The notes below the pieces were generated by a model that did no database searches, was not told where the DNA came from, and was given only the letters and a program-made list of their open reading frames with translations. Positions 24,871 through 32,981 of a DNA stretch of 64,000 nt are shown piece after piece. The position numbers were made by a program, and so were the translations under genes. Origin of the DNA: an uncultured SAR86 cluster bacterium (GTDB lineage Bacteria > Pseudomonadota > Gammaproteobacteria > Magnimaribacterales > AG-339-G14); NCBI GenBank assembly GCA_902589965.1, contig CACIUX010000003.1:1-64000 (forward strand), written 5' to 3'. Numbering within the stretch: position 1 is the stretch's first letter; every line of letters begins with the position of its first letter.

Positions 24871-25821
24871 TTAAGACTGAATAGACCTGAATTGTTTGTA
24901 AGAAGGATATTTGGATTTATCAGCAAACTTATGCGCTTCTTCTATTTCATGAGCAAAGGACTCTGCTAGATTAAAATATTCATTTGATTTAATTCTTTTT
25001 CTTTGTGTCTCAATTGGATCTCTTTTTTTCCAGCTCATAAATTCTTCTTCGGTTCTGTACCCCAAATCGTTATCATAATTTGGGCCACAGTGTTCCCTCC
25101 ATCGATAAGTATCGAGTTCAATGAACTGAGGGCCCGCATTGTTGACTATTTTTTCTCGAATTAGCTTCGTTAAGGAAAATACTTCTTCAACATCATTTCC
25201 GTCTCCTTTATGGGTATCAATTCCAAGTGCTCGAACCATTTTGTATATCTTCCTATTTTCTGGTTGTCTTACTTCGAGTCCTGAGTAAACAGAATATAAA
25301 TTATTTTCACAAACAAAAAGAATAGGAAGTTTTTTGACAACTGCAAAATTTACTGCTTCATAAAAAACCCCCTCTTCAACTGCTCCATCTCCAAAAAAAA
25401 CGCAACTAATATTTTTTCTACGTTTCAGTTTAATTGATAGAGCCAAGCCTACAGCGACAGGGATAGTGTTCCCTACAATAGCAGTACTTCCCATAAAACC
25501 AGCTCTCTTATCAATAAGATGCATCGACCCGCCCATGCCCAATGAGCATCCTGTGACCTTGCCGTAAATTTCAGCAATCATAGATTTCAAACTTCCTCCC
25601 TTAGCAAGGTAATGAGCATGAGCTCTATGTGTACTTAAAACAAGGTCCTTTTTTTCTAAGGCCGAACATACCCCAGTAGCAATTGCTTCTTGACCTATTG
25701 AAAGATGAGTTGGGCATCTCATTTTTCCTTCACTATATTTTTCAGCTATTGATTCCTCAACCATTCTAATTCTCAGCATTGATTTAAATAGTTCTAAAGA
25801 GTTATTTCTGCTTTTATTCAT
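24871..25821 (-). CDS. 2-oxoacid dehydrogenase E1 alpha-like subunit
   Basis: This 316-residue protein has the alpha-subunit TPP site of PDH/acetoin-DH-type enzymes: STHRAHAHYLAKG near residues 63-75, the GCSLGMGGSMH segment, and the TPP motif GDGAVEEG at 144-151 closing at CENN (171-174). It would form the active site with the beta subunit encoded 2 bp downstream. Its start overlaps the stop of the epimerase gene (ATGA), which ties the enzyme to sugar-nucleotide metabolism rather than central metabolism. Reaction and acceptor are unknown. Confidence 0.86.
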   Translation of the reverse strand: MNKSRNNSLELFKSMLRIRMVEESIAEKYSEGKMRCPTHLSIGQEAIATGVCSALEKKDLVLSTHRAHAHYLAKGGSLKSMIAEIYGKVTGCSLGMGGSMHLIDKRAGFMGSTAIVGNTIPVAVGLALSIKLKRRKNISCVFFGDGAVEEGVFYEAVNFAVVKKLPILFVCENNLYSVYSGLEVRQPENRKIYKMVRALGIDTHKGDGNDVEEVFSLTKLIREKIVNNAGPQFIELDTYRWREHCGPNYDNDLGYRTEEEFMSWKKRDPIETQRKRIKSNEYFNLAESFAHEIEEAHKFADKSKYPSYKQFRSIQS

Positions 25822-26765
25822 TTATCAAGGTTGAGTTTCTTCATCGTTCGCACAGTATGATAATGATCATTATCAGAAATTAAACCATTTTTATATTTTT
25901 CAATAATTTCATCTATAGCATCTGAAACTTCAAATTTTTGTTTAAACCCTGTAGAGATTAATTTTGATGAATCCTGCCTGTAAGATCTTGGATCATTTGA
26001 TTCAGAAACTTCTATGTCAGCTTCTAATCTATCTGCAACCATTTCAGCAATTTTCATAATTGATATGTTTTCAAATCCAGCATTATAAAAACCTGATTCA
26101 ATTGAATTTTTATTTTGAATGAAGTGCTCATAAACTCTTATCATGTCCTTAATGTTTATGTTAGGTCTTACTTGATCCCCTCCAAAAACTGTAATTTTTT
26201 TGTTTTTTAAAGCTTGGAAGGTTAGCATGTTAACACTTACATCTAACCTCATTCTCGGAGACCAACCGCAAACTGTAGCAGGTCTGACGTTGATAATTTT
26301 TATCTCAGGTGAAAAACTCATTGCAACCCTTTCGGAGACCATTTTAGTTTTGTTATAAACAGAAATTGGAACAAGAGAGAGATCCTCTGTAACCTTTGGT
26401 TCATCTTTCACACCATAAACACTTCCAGATGAAGCATAGATAAACTGATTTACTCCCATTTTTATAGAATTTTCGACGAGCTTTTGGGTAGCCAAAACGT
26501 TAACTTCCCAGGAAAGAACTGGGTTCAAGTCCACTCCCGGATCATTTGCTATATTTGCTAAATGAATTACTGTTTCAATACCTTCAAAATATTTTTCATC
26601 CAAGTCTCTAACATCTTCCTTATAAATAGTTAAGTTTTTAGATTCCTCTAAATTTAATCCGAACCATTGTGTGTCAATAGCTATAATTTCGTGTTCTTTA
26701 CTCAATAGGTACGGTGTCAGAGATGATCCAACATACCCGCAAGCTCCAGTAACTAATATTTTCAT
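25818..26765 (-). CDS. NAD-dependent nucleotide-sugar epimerase
   Basis: This 315-residue extended SDR has VTGACGYVGS near residues 5-14, ASSGSVYG around residue 113, and catalytic YNKTK near residues 134-138. It resembles UDP-glucose 4-epimerase-type and related NDP-sugar enzymes. The protein is similar in layout to the one encoded at 11456-12385 (both have a VFG/VCG, SPRMRLD or SPQMRLD segment after the active site), so the two are likely paralogues. It overlaps the upstream gene by 1 bp and the E1-alpha gene by 4 bp. Confidence 0.86.
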   Translation of the reverse strand: MKILVTGACGYVGSSLTPYLLSKEHEIIAIDTQWFGLNLEESKNLTIYKEDVRDLDEKYFEGIETVIHLANIANDPGVDLNPVLSWEVNVLATQKLVENSIKMGVNQFIYASSGSVYGVKDEPKVTEDLSLVPISVYNKTKMVSERVAMSFSPEIKIINVRPATVCGWSPRMRLDVSVNMLTFQALKNKKITVFGGDQVRPNINIKDMIRVYEHFIQNKNSIESGFYNAGFENISIMKIAEMVADRLEADIEVSESNDPRSYRQDSSKLISTGFKQKFEVSDAIDEIIEKYKNGLISDNDHYHTVRTMKKLNLDK

Positions 26766-27757
26766 TATGATTTGTGTATATATTCCTGAGGCATTTTTTT
26801 TAGAATCTTAATATCCCTTTTTATCCAGTTTATAGTCTCAAGTAAGCCTTCGTCTAAAGTCTTATCCTCTTTCCATGAAAATTCTTTTCTTAATTTTTTA
26901 GAATCCAGTGAGTAAGATTGATCTTTCCCTAGCCTCTCATCTGAATAGATTACAATTTTATCAAAATCAGCTCCGAGTTTATTAAAAATCTTCTTAACTA
27001 AATCTCTTATAGAAATTTTCTCTTGAGTAGAAATGTGATAGGTTTCACCTATTTTTCCTTCAAGCAAAACCTTTAAAGTTGCTCTCGCTGTATCAGATAT
27101 ATTTATAAAAGATCTCTCAGAATATCCCCCCCCGTGAAGTTCCATTTTAGTTCCTAGATATGCTGACAGAATTGCTTTAGGAATGATTCTATATAATTGC
27201 TGTCCAGGTCCAAAAACATTTGCTGCTCTTGTAAACAAAACAGGAAAGTCATAATTTTTATAAAAGCTCATCAAGTGAAGGTCGCAAGCTGCCCTTGATG
27301 TTGCATAGGGTGTGCTCGGCATAAATATAAAATTTTCTTTTTTCCAACCCTCTATGCTTCCATAAACTTCTGGTGTGGAAAAATTTAAGTACTTTTCAAT
27401 GAAATCAAATTTCCTTATTTGATCATGAAAATCTACTTGCGAGATTAGATTAGTTTGATACCAATCTAAAGGATTCTTCCAACTTTCTGCCACCATGCCT
27501 TGAGCAGAAAAATTGACTACAAATTCAGGCTTATATTTTTTTATAAGAGAGATTATTTTCTCTAAATTTTTATTTAAATCTAACTTAAAAAAATTAAAGC
27601 ATTCAATAAAATTTTCATTTGTTTTATATTTTAAAAATGTATCATGAGGTTCTTTTGACCTTGAAACTCCAATAACCTTGTAATCTTCTGACAAAGCAAT
27701 GTCTACAAAATTGCTCCCTGAAAAAGAATTAGAGCCGAGTACGAAAATAGTTTTCAT
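26765..27757 (-). CDS. NDP-sugar dehydratase/epimerase-like SDR with altered active site
   Basis: This 330-residue protein aligns by eye with dTDP-glucose 4,6-dehydratase/GDP-mannose dehydratase enzymes, but three key sites differ. The glycine motif reads GSNSFSG, with a serine for the middle glycine. The dehydratase T-D-E triad region reads STPEVYGS at 127-134, so proline replaces the catalytic aspartate while glutamate is kept. The YxxxK pair is Y151-R155 (YATSR). Substrate-binding features such as NVFGPGQQ remain. It may be an epimerase-type or non-canonical member rather than a dehydratase. It overlaps both neighbours (1 and 4 bp), so it is expressed with them and is not obviously decaying. 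Confidence 0.8.
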   Translation of the reverse strand: MKTIFVLGSNSFSGSNFVDIALSEDYKVIGVSRSKEPHDTFLKYKTNENFIECFNFFKLDLNKNLEKIISLIKKYKPEFVVNFSAQGMVAESWKNPLDWYQTNLISQVDFHDQIRKFDFIEKYLNFSTPEVYGSIEGWKKENFIFMPSTPYATSRAACDLHLMSFYKNYDFPVLFTRAANVFGPGQQLYRIIPKAILSAYLGTKMELHGGGYSERSFINISDTARATLKVLLEGKIGETYHISTQEKISIRDLVKKIFNKLGADFDKIVIYSDERLGKDQSYSLDSKKLRKEFSWKEDKTLDEGLLETINWIKRDIKILKKMPQEYIHKS

Positions 27758-29268
27758 TTCAAACTCGAATTAACTGCCTTGACTAAATTAACTTTAGATA
27801 TTGATTGAGAATTTCCTTGATAAGAAATAGTTTCAGCAGCGGCTAAAGAGCCAAGAAAAAGAGAAAAAATATCTGGCTGTTTTGAAGCTAAAGAAAGAGA
27901 GGAAATAACAAAAAGAGAATCCCCTGCTCCAACTCTATCTTTAATGTCAGAGGCTAAAGCAGGCACAAAAATAAAATCTTTTGAACTTGTCTTCAAAATA
28001 CTTCCCTTTGTGCCTCTAGAAATTATCAAGTTATCGTATTTTTTTTGCTTTATTAGCTTGCTCATAAGGGACTCAATAGGAGATAGCTTATCTCTAAAAT
28101 GTTGTCGAATTTCTCCCTCATTAACAAGAAGCAGGTTTGCATCATTAAATTTTCTTAAGTTATAAAAGCCAGAATTAAATGAGTTTTGCTGTAAATTAAT
28201 TGCCAGAAATTTTGATTTTTTTTCTAAAATATTCACTGCTTTCTCAGTCAGTAGACCGTGTCCGAAATCCATTACAATTACTAGATCATAGTTTTTAATA
28301 TTTTTATTTAACTTTTCACAAAACTCTTTTTCTTTTTCTTTAGATAATGGATTATCGTTTAAGTCATAGATGCCAGAGATTTTAGAATTAGTATACTCAT
28401 CGACAAATCTAGTTTTAAGTATGGTGGGACTGTCATCTTTTTCTACGAATTCGTAGTCTACTTTTTTATTTAGTAGTTTTTTTATGGATCTCATTTTTGA
28501 ATCCCTGTCACCAATGTATGACAAAATTTTCACTTCCGAAGCAAAATCACATACATTATTTGCTCCAGCTAAAACTCCTCCAGCATAAATTTCTGAGGAA
28601 ATTTTTTTACTCACTAGAAATGGATCTTTGCCAGCTTTTCCAACTGTTTCGCAAAAAACATATTCATCTAGTATTGATTCCCCCACCAGCAAAACTTTTA
28701 GATTAGATAATTCATCTATGAGATCATTAGGAGATTTATCTTTTAAAGCTTTTTTCAAACTGGTTTTAAAGTCCTTTTTTTCAACTCTTTCTTTAAATAG
28801 ATTGTTATTAATCAGTTTTGAGGAGCTAAAAATATCTCCTGAAGTAAAAACTAATTTTCCTTTTATCCTTTCTACTGCTTTTTTTTCTAATTTGATATTA
28901 CCAGTCACATCATCTGAGAAATTTTTATAATCTGGTCCTTTGATGTAAAGAGATGGTTTAAGTAAAGACAAGGTATTGATAGCAGTTTCCCATTTATTAA
29001 TTGATACGTAATCAACACAGCTCAATGAAGCAAGGGCTTCAGCCCTTTGATAATGATTGAAAACTGGTCTTCCGGGACCTTTATTTACATACTCGTCTGG
29101 TGTAATAGTTACAATTAATTTGTCACATTTTGTTTTTGCCTCTTGAAGATATTTAATATGACCAAGGTGAAGTAGATCAAAAACTCCATGACAAAGACCT
29201 ACAGACTTTGATTTTTTTTTCTCAATTTCAACTTGTGTTTTAAGTTGATCTAGGTCAATTATTTTCAA
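27754..29268 (-). CDS. HldE-like bifunctional nucleotidyltransferase-PfkB kinase, domains in reverse order
   Basis: This 504-residue protein has an N-terminal cytidylyltransferase-fold domain (about residues 20-165) with CHGVFDLLHLGH, whose HxGH motif is at 34-37, and a YIKGPDYKN segment typical of heptose adenylyltransferases. Residues about 188-500 form a PfkB-family kinase with the AGGVLAGANN substrate loop and DRVGAGDSLF, with catalytic aspartate 450. E. coli HldE has the same two activities in the opposite order (kinase first). The pair would phosphorylate a heptose 7-phosphate and adenylylate the 1-phosphate. It starts at TTG, overlapping the upstream stop as TTGA. Substrate assignment is inferred by similarity to HldE. 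Confidence 0.8.
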   Translation of the reverse strand: MKIIDLDQLKTQVEIEKKKSKSVGLCHGVFDLLHLGHIKYLQEAKTKCDKLIVTITPDEYVNKGPGRPVFNHYQRAEALASLSCVDYVSINKWETAINTLSLLKPSLYIKGPDYKNFSDDVTGNIKLEKKAVERIKGKLVFTSGDIFSSSKLINNNLFKERVEKKDFKTSLKKALKDKSPNDLIDELSNLKVLLVGESILDEYVFCETVGKAGKDPFLVSKKISSEIYAGGVLAGANNVCDFASEVKILSYIGDRDSKMRSIKKLLNKKVDYEFVEKDDSPTILKTRFVDEYTNSKISGIYDLNDNPLSKEKEKEFCEKLNKNIKNYDLVIVMDFGHGLLTEKAVNILEKKSKFLAINLQQNSFNSGFYNLRKFNDANLLLVNEGEIRQHFRDKLSPIESLMSKLIKQKKYDNLIISRGTKGSILKTSSKDFIFVPALASDIKDRVGAGDSLFVISSLSLASKQPDIFSLFLGSLAAAETISYQGNSQSISKVNLVKAVNSSLK

Positions 29269-30068
29269 TTTTGAGACGGCTTAAAATAAACATTAATTAC
29301 ATCATTTTTTTTAATTGTATTTAAGTCAAAGGGTGTCATAGTTATGTCAGCATTAAACGGTTTGTAACTTAAACCTTCAAGGTAATTAAAAATCTCATTA
29401 TAGTGAATATTGTGTTCTCTTTCTGAGTTCTCTCCAATTTCTATTATAATATTTGGTTTGTGCACATTTTCTAAATATTTTGAACATCCCTTAAGAGCAA
29501 GAAAATCTAAGCCATCTATATCTATCTTTATAAGGTCAACTCTTTTCTCATTCAAAAAATTATTTATTGACACAGTATTTATTAATTTTCTCTCAGCCAT
29601 AAGATTTGGGCTAGTGTATTGAATTTCTTCATCAATATTTGAAACAAATAGTTTATGAACTCTAGAAGAAGAAAAATTTTCCAGATTTTCTTGGAGTAAT
29701 TCATTAACTTCTGGATTGGGCTCAAAAGAATGGACTATTCCGTTTTCGCCAACAGATAAATTAAATATTGAAGAAAAGTACCCAACATTTGCTCCGATAT
29801 CGATTGCAATATCACCTTTATTAAGAATATTTTTGCAAAGAAGAATAGTTTCGAACTCATAATTATCTAAGTAGGAATATAAGATTCTACTTGGGTGATC
29901 AATTAGATTGATTTTAAGTTCAAAATTTTCAAGTTTAATAGTTTGTTTGTTTTTTAAAAATGCACTTAATATGAATCTTAACCTAGCTATAAAAGGGTAG
30001 ATTTGAAAGGCCTTCTTAAAATTTTTAGGAAGAAAATTATATTTAAAAAAAAATAAAAGTTTTTTCAC
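29265..30068 (-). CDS. FkbM-family methyltransferase
   Basis: This 267-residue protein has the SAM motif AIDIGANVGYFS near residues 89-100, HSFEPNPEV, and the FkbM motif IKIDIDGLDFLALKG. It lacks the extra regions seen in the two other family members of this locus, so it is the most canonical of them. It probably O-methylates a sugar of the repeat unit or an NDP-sugar. The start is GTG. A 43 bp gap separates it from the upstream dehydrogenase-like gene, and it overlaps the next gene as TTGA. Confidence 0.85.
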   Translation of the reverse strand: MKKLLFFFKYNFLPKNFKKAFQIYPFIARLRFILSAFLKNKQTIKLENFELKINLIDHPSRILYSYLDNYEFETILLCKNILNKGDIAIDIGANVGYFSSIFNLSVGENGIVHSFEPNPEVNELLQENLENFSSSRVHKLFVSNIDEEIQYTSPNLMAERKLINTVSINNFLNEKRVDLIKIDIDGLDFLALKGCSKYLENVHKPNIIIEIGENSEREHNIHYNEIFNYLEGLSYKPFNADITMTPFDLNTIKKNDVINVYFKPSQN

Positions 30069-30111
30069 AGTTTTATAATTTAAATTGGCCGAACAAATGA
30101 TAAATTAGGTT

Positions 30112-30906
30112 TCAGGATTCTCTCATATTCTTAAAAACTGTTTTTTTAAGTTTTTCGTTAGACTCATGAATTTGCTTAAAAATTTCTAAAGGAAGCATCT
30201 TTTTCTTGCAATATGCAGCAAGCGCTTTGGTATCTTTGGGAAGACAAACTCCTGCATAACCTCTCAATTCATCGTTAACTTTTAAATAACTGTCAGAATA
30301 TTCATTTCTTTCTAAAGCACCCAAAAGAACATTTTCATAATCTATAGATTCATACTTGCATATCTCGTAAATTTCATTGGCAAACACTATTCTCATTGCA
30401 TTAAAAACATTATGAAAATACTTTATCATCTCTGCTTCTGTTGGCATTACTGAAAAGATCTTCTCAGGCAAGCTTCCATGACTTTTTGAAATTATTTTTA
30501 TGATCTCTTCATCAGAACTTCCTATAATAAGCGTTCCATGATTTATAAAATCTTCTTTTGCGCTTCTTTCTTTGAGGAATTCTGGAACAAAACAGATTCT
30601 ATTTGAATAACTTTCTATGAATTTTTGTGTAGTTCCAGGCTCTACAGTACTTTTTATGGCGATTACTCCAGAATAATCTTTAATTTCCAACTCCTGAATA
30701 ACACTTTCTACGATACTCACATCGCAAGAACCATCCTCAAGTGAAGGACTCGGAACAGTAATATAAACTACTTCTGTTTCTAAAACTGCATCTAAAGAAG
30801 TGTTTAAGACTAAATCGTGTTCAAAAACTTCATTTCCAACTTCTTGAAAGCCCTCTTTACAAGCACTTCCAACTACTCCAGCAGAGCCAATAATTCCAAC
30901 TTTCAT
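30112..30906 (-). CDS. Short UDP-glucose/GDP-mannose dehydrogenase-like protein
   Basis: This 264-residue protein has the N-terminal NAD domain (VGIIGSAGVVGSA), the glutamate of VPEFLKE, lysine 162 in the central helix, and the catalytic cysteine 221 in GYAGVCLPKDT. All residues needed for the two-step oxidation are therefore present. It stops about 40 residues after that motif, so the C-terminal UDP-binding domain of the usual 390-450-residue enzymes is missing. The frame is intact and overlaps the upstream epimerase gene as ATGA, arguing against a decaying gene. A second protein of the same truncated type is encoded at 35071. It may use another substrate or oligomerise differently. Confidence 0.82.
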   Translation of the reverse strand: MKVGIIGSAGVVGSACKEGFQEVGNEVFEHDLVLNTSLDAVLETEVVYITVPSPSLEDGSCDVSIVESVIQELEIKDYSGVIAIKSTVEPGTTQKFIESYSNRICFVPEFLKERSAKEDFINHGTLIIGSSDEEIIKIISKSHGSLPEKIFSVMPTEAEMIKYFHNVFNAMRIVFANEIYEICKYESIDYENVLLGALERNEYSDSYLKVNDELRGYAGVCLPKDTKALAAYCKKKMLPLEIFKQIHESNEKLKKTVFKNMRES

Positions 30907-31787
30907 AAAAATTTTTTTAAAGTTAATTTTAGACCTTCTTCCAAAGAAAACTCTGGTTTGTATTGTATAAGCTTTTTCATCAAAGATATGTCAGGACATC
31001 TTCTAGACACGCTTCCTTCTGGAGCATCTTTCAAAATTAGTTCCCCATCTAATTTCATAATATCTAAAATTTTAGTTGCAATGTCTTTGATACTAATTTC
31101 TTCATCATTGCCTAAGTGGATTATTTTATTTAGAGCTTTATTACAGAAAATTAATTCATAAGAGGCTCTTATGGCATCATCTATGTAACAAAAAGACCTA
31201 GTATTTTCCCAGCCATGCAAAGAAAAATCACCAGTTAAAGCCCTTTCAGCAAATTCAGGGATAAAATGATCTACCTGACTTTCACCATAAACATTATGAT
31301 ACCTCAATATAATATAGTCCTGATTATTTTCCTTTTTCGATGCAAGAACTGCCAACTCTCCTAAATATTTTGATGCGGCATAACTCCATCTCAAATTTTG
31401 AGAATTTTTAAACACAATGGGTGCATCTTCCTTAGTAGGAATATCTGCAAGCCCCAGTTCAGTTGCATCAGCATAAATTTCACAGGTTGAAGCATAAATG
31501 AAACACTTTACTCTTCCAGAATATCTTTTTAAAAGATTTATCGTAGGTACAGATGAGTTTTCAATGACCGATAAGGGAGAGTCATAAAAGTGCTTTGTTC
31601 CATTATGAGCAGCAAGGTGAATCACATAATCAACATCTGGTAGATTTTCTACTTCATCTTGAATTGTTAAATTGCAGCCACTATTTTTATCTGCAAATAA
31701 AACGTTTTCAGGTCCATATTTTTTCTGAAGAAAATTATAAAAGCTTTTTCCTATGAAGCCAGAGCTTCCAGTTACCAAAAATTTCAT
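30903..31787 (-). CDS. NAD-dependent nucleotide-sugar epimerase/dehydratase
   Basis: I chose the ATG at 31787, which starts MKFLVTGSSGFIGKS and is one base after the stop of the upstream glycosyltransferase gene. A longer frame adds 13 residues but would overlap that gene and is not needed for the fold. The 294-residue protein has the Rossmann motif at residues 5-12 and catalytic YAASK in the sequence RWSYAASKYLGE. It belongs to the UDP-glucose 4-epimerase/dTDP-glucose dehydratase group; which reaction it runs is not readable. It overlaps the dehydrogenase-like gene by 4 bp, so the two may act in sequence on one NDP-sugar. Confidence 0.83.
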   Translation of the reverse strand: MKFLVTGSSGFIGKSFYNFLQKKYGPENVLFADKNSGCNLTIQDEVENLPDVDYVIHLAAHNGTKHFYDSPLSVIENSSVPTINLLKRYSGRVKCFIYASTCEIYADATELGLADIPTKEDAPIVFKNSQNLRWSYAASKYLGELAVLASKKENNQDYIILRYHNVYGESQVDHFIPEFAERALTGDFSLHGWENTRSFCYIDDAIRASYELIFCNKALNKIIHLGNDEEISIKDIATKILDIMKLDGELILKDAPEGSVSRRCPDISLMKKLIQYKPEFSLEEGLKLTLKKFL

Positions 31788-31788
31788 T

Positions 31789-32790
31789 TTATGCGTATAA
31801 AGAATTATAAGAGTTAATGTGCTCAATTATTTTAATTGAGTTCCTATTTGCATCATCATTACCATATTTCTTAAAAGATAGCTTTTTAGTAATAATTTTA
31901 TCTAAAAGGCAATTTATTTGTTTTACATTCTCAGTTTTATTTGCGGAATATTTATAAAAATGTAGATTTTCATTCTTGGAGAAGAATTCAGTACCCAAAA
32001 TCATATTAGAACAAATGACCATACAACCTTTTGACAAGGCTTCTAAAAATACGCCGCCAAAAGATTCGTATGCTGAAGGAAAAATTAGCACTTTGGTTTT
32101 TTCGTAAATAATGTCTAATTCATAATCTGAGACATTTGATTGAATTTGAAGATTTTTAATATGATCAATTTTGTTCCTTGGTTTTGTTACAGCAACAAAA
32201 TTTTGCTTAGGAAAATTTTTTGAAACTTCAATAAACTCAAAAAGGCCCTTATGTTTATCATCTCTGCCCACAAACAATATATCTTGTTTATTATTCATCT
32301 CTAGTTTTTCATTAGAGATAAAAAAAGGCGGAAAAATAAAGGTGTTGTTATCGCTTGTTTTATTAAAATAGTTTCTCTCAAAATTACTACAAAAATGTAC
32401 CTTTACCCTAGAGGATATAATTAATTTCAAAAAGATCATGTTTAAGAATGATAAGAATGGTTTGCTTGTATATCGTGGTTTATGAAAAAAAGGAGTAAGA
32501 GCGATTTTTAAATTTAATCTTTTTATCATTTGAATGGACAACCAAATAAAAGGTGTTGAGCCATGAAAGTGAATTACATCAGGGGAATTTTCTTTGATAA
32601 CTTGAAAAATCTTGCTTTTGCTGGGAATAACCTTTCCAAATAATAAAAAGCTCTTAAGTTTATTTGAATTTATAAATTCGCCTTCGTATCCAGCAGGAGG
32701 ATAATGAAGGCAGTTTCTGATAACTGTTTCAATTCCTCCAGGAATATCTATTGAATTTGTATCGGCTATATGTAAAATTTTCTTCATCAT
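31789..32790 (-). CDS. Family 4 glycosyltransferase, first gene after tRNA-Leu
   Basis: This 333-residue protein has an N-terminal half with IPGGIETVIRN (a GT4 donor-side loop), and the C-terminal half carries FVGRDDKHKG and the EX7E motif ESFGGVFLE in SAYESFGGVFLEALSKG. It is a retaining GT4 enzyme. Its first ATG is only one base from the 3' CCA end of tRNA-Leu, with a second ATG three bases later. There is no room for a separate Shine-Dalgarno sequence, so translation may follow tRNA excision as a near-leaderless message or use the tRNA body as leader. It heads the main polysaccharide operon. Confidence 0.86.
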   Translation of the reverse strand: MMKKILHIADTNSIDIPGGIETVIRNCLHYPPAGYEGEFINSNKLKSFLLFGKVIPSKSKIFQVIKENSPDVIHFHGSTPFIWLSIQMIKRLNLKIALTPFFHKPRYTSKPFLSFLNMIFLKLIISSRVKVHFCSNFERNYFNKTSDNNTFIFPPFFISNEKLEMNNKQDILFVGRDDKHKGLFEFIEVSKNFPKQNFVAVTKPRNKIDHIKNLQIQSNVSDYELDIIYEKTKVLIFPSAYESFGGVFLEALSKGCMVICSNMILGTEFFSKNENLHFYKYSANKTENVKQINCLLDKIITKKLSFKKYGNDDANRNSIKIIEHINSYNSLYA

Positions 32791-32791
32791 T

Positions 32792-32878
32792 TGGTACCCA
32801 GGGCCGGACTTGAACCGGCACGAAGTTGCCTTCGAGGGATTTTAAGTCCCTTGTGTCTACCAATTCCACCACCTGGGC
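32792..32878 (-). tRNA. leuZ: tRNA-Leu (anticodon UAA)
   Basis: The reverse complement folds as a class II tRNA of 87 bases with encoded CCA. The acceptor is GCCCAGG pairing CCTGGGT (one G-U), the anticodon loop CTTAAAA gives UAA, a long variable arm follows, and the T-arm is GCCGG-TTCAAGT-CCGGC. It closely resembles E. coli leuZ, which lies next to cysT and pgsA there; here tRNA-Cys is about 4 kb away with sugar genes between. The glycosyltransferase gene begins one base after the CCA. Confidence 0.96.
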
Positions 32879-32909
32879 AAATAGGAGTCAGGTAACTAAT
32901 TCGATGAGC

Positions 32910-32915
32910 TATAAT
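32910..32915 (+). promoter_or_regulatory. Possible -10 element for the oxidoreductase gene
   Basis: A perfect TATAAT lies in the 103 bp divergent gap between tRNA-Leu and the oxidoreductase gene. No good -35 hexamer is found 16-18 bases upstream, so the promoter is weakly supported. The predicted transcript would have a leader of about 60 bases. The same gap must also hold the tRNA-Leu promoter on the other strand, for which I see only weak candidates. Confidence 0.35.
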
Positions 32916-32971
32916 ACATAAAATAACTCTTATTTTTAAAAGAAATTTTTTTATTTTATTTCTAAATTCTG

Positions 32972-32977
32972 TAGGTG
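32972..32977 (+). promoter_or_regulatory. Shine-Dalgarno sequence deciding an ATA start
   Basis: TAGGTG (AGGTG core at 32973-32977) is followed by AAAA and then ATA at 32982. The spacing and core match those before the ATT start at 9264. The nearest GTG (32994) is 16 bases beyond the core, too far for normal initiation. Confidence 0.55.
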
Positions 32978-32981
32978 AAAA

